From positions 1-8,774 of the forward strand of contig PEVZ01000009.1 of NCBI GenBank assembly GCA_002779665.1: 8,774 bases of DNA, in the 5' to 3' direction. Origin of the DNA: Candidatus Roizmanbacteria bacterium CG06_land_8_20_14_3_00_34_14 (GTDB taxonomy: Bacteria > Patescibacteriota > Microgenomatia > UBA1406 > GWC2-37-13). Positions 6,335-8,774 of this stretch are shown piece by piece. The notes beneath the pieces are model-generated. The model searched no databases. It was given only the letters and a program-made list of their open reading frames with translations, and was not told the origin of the DNA. Both the position numbers and the translations under genes were made by a program. The number at the start of each line of letters is the position of its first letter. The stretch's first letter is position 1.

Positions 6335-6823
6335 ATGGATGATGATCTAATTCCTCTTTTAAACTTTGCCTTCTTCTACCTCAAGTTTCGTCCCCGAACT
6401 ATATCCGAAACCCGCGAGCATCTCTATAAAAAGGTCAGAACGACTCACTGGTCACACGAGGCAGTTGATAAAGTGATTAATCATCTTATTGAGCTAAAAT
6501 TTTTAGATGATAAAGCGTTTATCGATTATTTGGTCAGGTCTCGAACAGCCACAAAAGTTAAAGGAGTTTATGCGATTAAGCAAGAGCTTTATAGATTTGG
6601 AGTTGATAGAGAAATCGTTAATGACTATTTTACTAATACTGAAATTAATGAAGAAGAACTGGCGGAAAAAGCCTTGGCTCGTCGCTGGGAAATAATTAAA
6701 AATCTTCCTAAACAAAAACGCTACGAAAAAGCCACTTCCTATCTCCGCAGTCGGGGATTTGGTTTTGATATTGCAAGAAAAACTATCGATAAATTTCTTT
6801 CCGATGACCAAGTGTTAGAATAA
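6335..6823 (+). CDS. recX: RecX, regulator of RecA
   Basis: 162 residues with three three-helix repeats, the RecX fold. The first repeat contains LKFRPRTISETREHLYKK, the second has VINHLIELKFLDDKAFIDYLVRSR, close to the family signature, and the third ends in KATSYLRSRGFGFDIARKTIDKF. RecX binds RecA filaments and usually limits RecA activity. The ATG at 6335 is the natural start, with no Shine-Dalgarno. The last 9 residues (LSDDQVLE region) run over the 3' end of the convergent toxin of module B: the genes overlap by 41 bases, and codons for TIDKF lie opposite those for the toxin's conserved KEIYR end. A second, diverged copy of the recX 3' end lies at 7380-7496, so the present C-terminus may be a replacement. 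Confidence 0.92.
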   Translation: MDDDLIPLLNFAFFYLKFRPRTISETREHLYKKVRTTHWSHEAVDKVINHLIELKFLDDKAFIDYLVRSRTATKVKGVYAIKQELYRFGVDREIVNDYFTNTEINEEELAEKALARRWEIIKNLPKQKRYEKATSYLRSRGFGFDIARKTIDKFLSDDQVLE

Positions 6824-7037
6824 TAAGAGCTTCATCAACAGCATCAAAGATTATTCTATAGTCTCCAACTCTAAATCGATGACTTCCAAGTTCGTAGTTA
6901 ATGAGGTGGTCGGCAAAAACTAAAGGATCTTCTGCAGAAACAAAATAATCTAATTTTTTAATAATTCTTATTTGAATATCTTTTGGAAGTTTTTTTAAAT
7001 CACGAATTGCTTGAGGCTTGAATTCGTAAGAGTACAT
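6783..7037 (-). CDS. RelE/ParE-superfamily toxin (module B)
   Basis: An 84-residue toxin of the RelE/ParE superfamily. It opens with a short beta strand and the helical LKKLPKDIQIRIIKKL hairpin. The core is GSHRFRVGDYRIIFDAVDEALIILTLGHRKEIYR, with the family-typical Arg residues (RFRVGDYRI) and the C-terminal HRKEIYR. Members usually cut mRNA at the ribosome, or poison gyrase if ParE-like; the ending favours the mRNA-interferase type. It starts 3 bp after the antitoxin stop; AGGA 9 bases before the ATG is a plausible ribosome site, one of the few in the window. Its last 41 bases overlap the recX 3' end in convergent orientation. Confidence 0.88.
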   Translation of the reverse strand: MYSYEFKPQAIRDLKKLPKDIQIRIIKKLDYFVSAEDPLVFADHLINYELGSHRFRVGDYRIIFDAVDEALIILTLGHRKEIYR

Positions 7038-7040
7038 TTT

Positions 7041-7322
7041 TTATATTCCTAATTGTTTTTTAATTACCGATGATTTAATAGTGTTTTTTTCTTTTCTCGC
7101 CTTAGTAATTTTTATTTTATAAGAAGGAGATGAAAGAGCCTCTAAATCCTCAACTATACTTTGCCAACGGTCATTGGGTAAAAGAACTCCTAACGGTTGA
7201 TCATTTTTTAAAACCCTATAAAAAGTGCCTGTTTTTTGAGCATCAAGAAATAAACGGGTTAATCCAGCCTGTGCAGTTTGAATATTGGTAAATTTTTCAT
7301 CATTGATTAATTGCTGTATCAT
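7041..7322 (-). CDS. Phd/YefM-like antitoxin (module B)
   Basis: A 93-residue protein just before the RelE-type toxin. The N-terminal FTNIQTAQAGLTRLFLDAQKTGTFYRVLKNDQPLGVLLPNDRW matches the Phd/YefM plan: a strand, a helix, then a strand pair carrying 'xPLGVLLP' and a Trp. The C-terminal part (LSSPSYKIKITKARKEK onward) is polar and would wrap the toxin. Such antitoxins neutralise the partner and repress their own promoter. The ATG at 7322 lies 8 bases after a TATAAT box and there is almost no leader. The family call comes from pattern and gene order; the partner relation is firm. Confidence 0.82.
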   Translation of the reverse strand: MIQQLINDEKFTNIQTAQAGLTRLFLDAQKTGTFYRVLKNDQPLGVLLPNDRWQSIVEDLEALSSPSYKIKITKARKEKNTIKSSVIKKQLGI

Positions 7323-7351
7323 ATTACAGTATTATATACTGATTCTGTAAT
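7323..7351 (-). promoter_or_regulatory. Nested inverted repeats, operator of module B
   Basis: Two nested inverted repeats lie over the promoter: ATTACAG (7323-7329) with CTGTAAT (7345-7351), and CAGTAT (7327-7332) with ATACTG (7336-7341), the latter covering the -10 box. This is the expected place for autorepression by an antitoxin or antitoxin-toxin complex. Confidence 0.65.
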
Positions 7352-7360
7352 CTTTGTCAA
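7331..7360 (-). promoter_or_regulatory. Promoter of TA module B
   Basis: On the minus strand, TTGACA (7360-7355), an 18-bp spacer and TATAAT (7336-7331). The ATG at 7322 lies 8 bases after the -10 box, so the mRNA would be leaderless or have a leader of about 1-2 bases. Confidence 0.75.
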
Positions 7361-7379
7361 GTCAAACCCATTATTTTTA

Positions 7380-7496
7380 GAAAAAATATCGCAACTTAAT
7401 AAACGCTTCGAAAAAACAGTCTCTTATCTTCAAAGTAGGGGGTTTGGTTTTGATATTGCTATAAAAATAATTAAGAAGTTTGAAAATAATTCTTAA
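7380..7496 (+). pseudogene. Detached recX 3' end
   Basis: Read in one frame to the TAA at 7494-7496, this stretch encodes a second RecX C-terminal helix repeat. From 7401 to 7481 it matches recX 6716-6796 at 20 of 27 residues and, counted by hand, 61 of 81 bases; the strongest part is SRGFGFDIA. Many differences are silent or conservative, so it diverged as coding sequence. There is no RecX N-terminus, and the frame upstream to 7311 runs through the promoter of module B on the opposite strand, so it is not a sensible independent gene. It looks like the displaced 3' end of recX, whose stop still shares TTAA with the convergent module C toxin. Confidence 0.8.
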
Positions 7497-7744
7497 ATAT
7501 AAACAGAACTTCTGTGGCCAGCAGTTAGAACTTTTACAATTTTATCTTTTTTATCAATAATATAAATTATTCTATATTGTCCGACTCGATAAGAATATTT
7601 ACCAAAAAGCTCTCTTAAAAGTGGTTTACCAATAAAAGGATTTTCTCTTATTTCTTCAAAAGAAAGATTAATCCCCTCGTAATATTCTTTTTTTATGTCT
7701 TTTAGCTCTTTTTTTGCTTGAGCCGTAATTTTTATCTGATACAT
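7493..7744 (-). CDS. RelE-family toxin (module C)
   Basis: An 83-residue RelE-type toxin: MYQIKITAQAKKELKDIKK opening, NPFIGKPLLRELFGKYSYRVGQYRIIYIIDKKDKIVKVLTAGHRSSVYI core and end. The RVGQYRIIY strand and terminal GHR-SVY are the typical RelE signature for a ribosome-dependent mRNA interferase. The start is either of two adjacent ATGs (7747 or 7744); an extension to 7783 is possible in the frame but falls inside the antitoxin's conserved end and is unlikely. Overlap with the antitoxin frame is 77 bases. It has only about one third identity by eye with the module B toxin, so the modules are not recent copies of each other. Confidence 0.87.
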   Translation of the reverse strand: MYQIKITAQAKKELKDIKKEYYEGINLSFEEIRENPFIGKPLLRELFGKYSYRVGQYRIIYIIDKKDKIVKVLTAGHRSSVYI

Positions 7745-8024
7745 CATGTAGTAAATAACCGCCAAGTTCTCGCCTAACATCATTCCAATCGTAGAGCTTC
7801 CCTAATTTAACGTCTGCCTCGCCTTTTTTTATTGACTCCATAAGGAAAGGGTTTGAAAGAATTTCATTTGTTTCTTTCCAAGATTCGTATTCAGCTACGG
7901 AAATGATGACGGCAGCCGGAGACCCATTGACCGTAATAATATATTCGTCAAGCTTTCTTTTTGCGTTATCAACAAGATTAGTTAATTCCTCTCTTGCTTT
8001 GGTTATAGGTAATGTTTGTATCAT
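7668..8024 (-). CDS. Phd/YefM antitoxin (module C), with C-terminal extension
   Basis: 118 residues. The first 50 are a clear Phd/YefM domain: LPITKAREELTNLVDNAK, then EYIITVNGSPAAVIISVAEYESW. Next comes a toxin-binding tail, LSNPFLMESIKKGEADVKLGKLYDWNDVRRELG, ending near residue 88 as usual. The frame then runs on for about 30 residues into the toxin gene, giving a Lys/Arg-rich end (KKRAKRHKKRILRGD) that is simply the toxin's start read in another frame. A TGA in the next frame overlaps the toxin ATG (7747) as ATGA, as in modules A and D, so a one-base deletion near the end may have removed the normal stop. The ATG at 8024 is 6 bases after the -10 box. Confidence 0.85.
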   Translation of the reverse strand: MIQTLPITKAREELTNLVDNAKRKLDEYIITVNGSPAAVIISVAEYESWKETNEILSNPFLMESIKKGEADVKLGKLYDWNDVRRELGGYLLHDVSDKNYGSSKKRAKRHKKRILRGD

Positions 8025-8030
8025 TTTTAT

Positions 8031-8059
8031 ATCTTACATAATTATGTACAGATTGTCAA
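8031..8059 (-). promoter_or_regulatory. Promoter of TA module C
   Basis: On the minus strand, TTGACA (8059-8054), a 17-bp spacer and TAAGAT (8036-8031, four of six consensus bases), 6 bases before the ATG. Leaderless transcription is likely. It stands back to back with the module D promoter. Confidence 0.6.
8035..8050. promoter_or_regulatory. Operator-like palindrome, module C side
   Basis: TACATAATTATGTA (8035-8048) is a perfect 14-bp palindrome between the -10 and -35 boxes of the module C promoter. Its right half, TTATGTACA (8042-8050), recurs unchanged at 8099-8107 on the module D side. Confidence 0.7.
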
Positions 8060-8071
8060 ACCTCATTCCAT

Positions 8072-8100
8072 TTGACAAATTAATTGAGCTGATGTACATT
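8072..8100 (+). promoter_or_regulatory. Promoter of TA module D
   Basis: TTGACA (8072-8077), exactly 17 bp, then TACATT (8095-8100, four of six). The ATG at 8109 follows after 8 bases. Its -35 box and that of module C are 12 bp apart within the inverted repeat TTGTCAAA/TTTGACAA (8053-8060 and 8071-8078). Confidence 0.6.
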
Positions 8101-8108
8101 ATGTACAT
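8092..8108. promoter_or_regulatory. Operator-like repeat, module D side
   Basis: ATGTACAT occurs twice (8092-8099 and 8101-8108) separated by one T, making TACAT-T-ATGTA a palindrome over the -10 box and the expected transcription start. It shares half-sites with the palindrome at 8035-8048. Confidence 0.7.
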
Positions 8109-8369
8109 ATGAGTGATCAAATCGTCTTTACTGCTACCGAGGCCCGTCAAAATTTCTTTGAGCTTCTCCGTATGGCTGAAGCAGGGAAAGAACCAATTGT
8201 GATGAAAAAAGATACAAATATTAAGTTCAAGATGACAATGATTAAAGAAAAAAAAAGAAAAAAAAATATTGATAAAATTTTAAAAAAAATGGGAGAAATA
8301 GGATTACCTGCTCTACCAATAAAAGAAATAAATAGAATTCTTTCCACAATGCACGAAATAAAAATATGA
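8109..8369 (+). CDS. Phd/YefM-like antitoxin (module D)
   Basis: 86 residues. The start, IVFTATEARQNFFELLRMAEAGKEPIVMKKDTNIKFKM, is a Phd/YefM-type domain: the TATEARQNF strand-helix followed by a hairpin. A very Lys-rich linker (KEKKRKKNIDKILKKMG) leads to a tail that should contact the toxin. It ends on a TGA overlapping the PIN toxin's ATG by 4 bases. Phd-type antitoxins paired with PIN toxins are known. The ATG at 8109 fits the promoter; another ATG at 8101 stops after three codons. Confidence 0.83.
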   Translation: MSDQIVFTATEARQNFFELLRMAEAGKEPIVMKKDTNIKFKMTMIKEKKRKKNIDKILKKMGEIGLPALPIKEINRILSTMHEIKI

Positions 8370-8774
8370 AATCTGTATATATCGACACTAATTTATTTTT
8401 ATATCTTTCAGAAAAAAAATCTTCTTTTTATTTGGAATCGGTCGAATTAATTAGACATTTAAAAAATGACAGGACATTAATCCTAACTTCATCTGAATCT
8501 ATTCAAGAAATAGTTTATGTATCTCAAAAAATGAAGAAGCTTAGCTATGGATTAAAAACAATCGAGAAAGTTTTTGAAGTAATTGACGAATTGTTATCTA
8601 TCAATAAAAAAACCATTAACTATTATTTGGATTTAGTTATTAAACATTCAACAAGTGATAGCAGAGATTCTCTTCACGTAGCTACTTGTATTGAAAATAA
8701 AATAGGAACAATTATTACCTATGACTACGGATTTAAAAAATTTAAAGAAATTAAAGTTTTTACCCCACAGGAGT
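8366..8774 (+). CDS. PIN-domain ribonuclease toxin (module D), 3' end cut off
   Basis: Open from the ATG at 8366 to the right edge, 136 residues visible and probably nearly complete. PIN-domain features: VYIDTNLFLYL with Asp7, SESIQEIVYV with Glu48, SDSRDSLHVATC with Asp101 (and Asp98), and TIITYDYGFKKF with Asp120. The order and spacing match an Mg2+-dependent RNase toxin of the VapC class. It differs clearly from the module A PIN toxin, sharing little beyond the catalytic motifs, so the two were probably acquired separately. The start overlaps the antitoxin stop as ATGA, implying coupled translation. Confidence 0.88.
   Translation, partial: MKSVYIDTNLFLYLSEKKSSFYLESVELIRHLKNDRTLILTSSESIQEIVYVSQKMKKLSYGLKTIEKVFEVIDELLSINKKTINYYLDLVIKHSTSDSRDSLHVATCIENKIGTIITYDYGFKKFKEIKVFTPQE

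Noticed and set aside
7311..7400. Upstream part of the frame ending at 7496, as a full 61-residue gene
   Set aside because: The region encodes the opposite-strand promoter and operator of module B; only the part from about 7380 resembles RecX.
7745..7783. N-terminal extension of the module C toxin
   Set aside because: It lies within the antitoxin's conserved end and does not look like a RelE start; the ATG at 7744/7747 does.
7903..8112. Plus-strand frame through the module C antitoxin and the C/D control region
   Set aside because: Antisense to a clear Phd/YefM domain and crosses two promoters; hydrophobic content is incidental.

Overview
The window is AT-rich bacterial DNA (by eye about one third G+C) with short, tightly packed genes and the standard genetic code: TGA works as a stop at 2640-2642 and 8367-8369. 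Several traits together suggest a Candidate Phyla Radiation bacterium (Patescibacteria), perhaps of the Microgenomates group. These are an archaeal-type bifunctional sugar-phosphate isomerase, a short RecA followed by RecX, many small toxin-antitoxin (TA) modules, few clear Shine-Dalgarno sequences, and spacers built of CCAATTACCAATAA-like runs plus the palindrome CCTGCCTGCCGGCAGGCAGG. The phylum is an inference; no marker alignment could be run.

Layout: (1) 1-435, minus strand: the 5' part of a secreted protein gene running off the left edge. (2) 482-2343, plus: an FAD-dependent oxidoreductase and an RBBP9/YdeN-type serine hydrolase, 11 bp apart. (3) 2391-3034, plus: TA module A, an AbrB-like antitoxin whose frame has no ATG, GTG or TTG start, and a PIN-domain toxin. 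(4) 3031-4047, minus, and 4091-5011, plus: a divergent pair, a phosphoglucose/phosphomannose isomerase and a UbiA-family enzyme resembling decaprenyl-phosphate phosphoribosyltransferase, with overlapping promoters in the 43-bp gap. (5) 5203-6823, plus: recA and recX, separated by a palindrome-rich spacer. (6) 6783-8774: three more TA modules (B and C on minus, D on plus). A detached second copy of the recX 3' end lies between B and C.

Genes in the left and middle part fit cell-surface work: an exported protein, a polyprenyl-phosphate phosphoribosyltransferase, hexose-phosphate isomerisation and a redox enzyme of unknown substrate. recA and recX form a recombination pair, RecX being the usual modulator of RecA. 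The TA modules look acquired, and module B appears to have entered at the recX 3' end.

The main signals are these. First, a recX 3' end is repeated on both sides of TA module B, with 20 of 27 residues identical. Second, most recognisable promoters place the -10 box only 6-11 bases before the start codon, implying leaderless or nearly leaderless mRNAs. Third, the module A antitoxin sits at exactly that spacing behind a perfect TTGACA-N17-TATAAT promoter but would have to start on ATA. Fourth, modules C and D diverge from one control region and share TACAT/ATGTA operator-like half-sites, which suggests cross-regulation. I found no CRISPR array, tRNA, rRNA, transposase or convincing intrinsic terminator.
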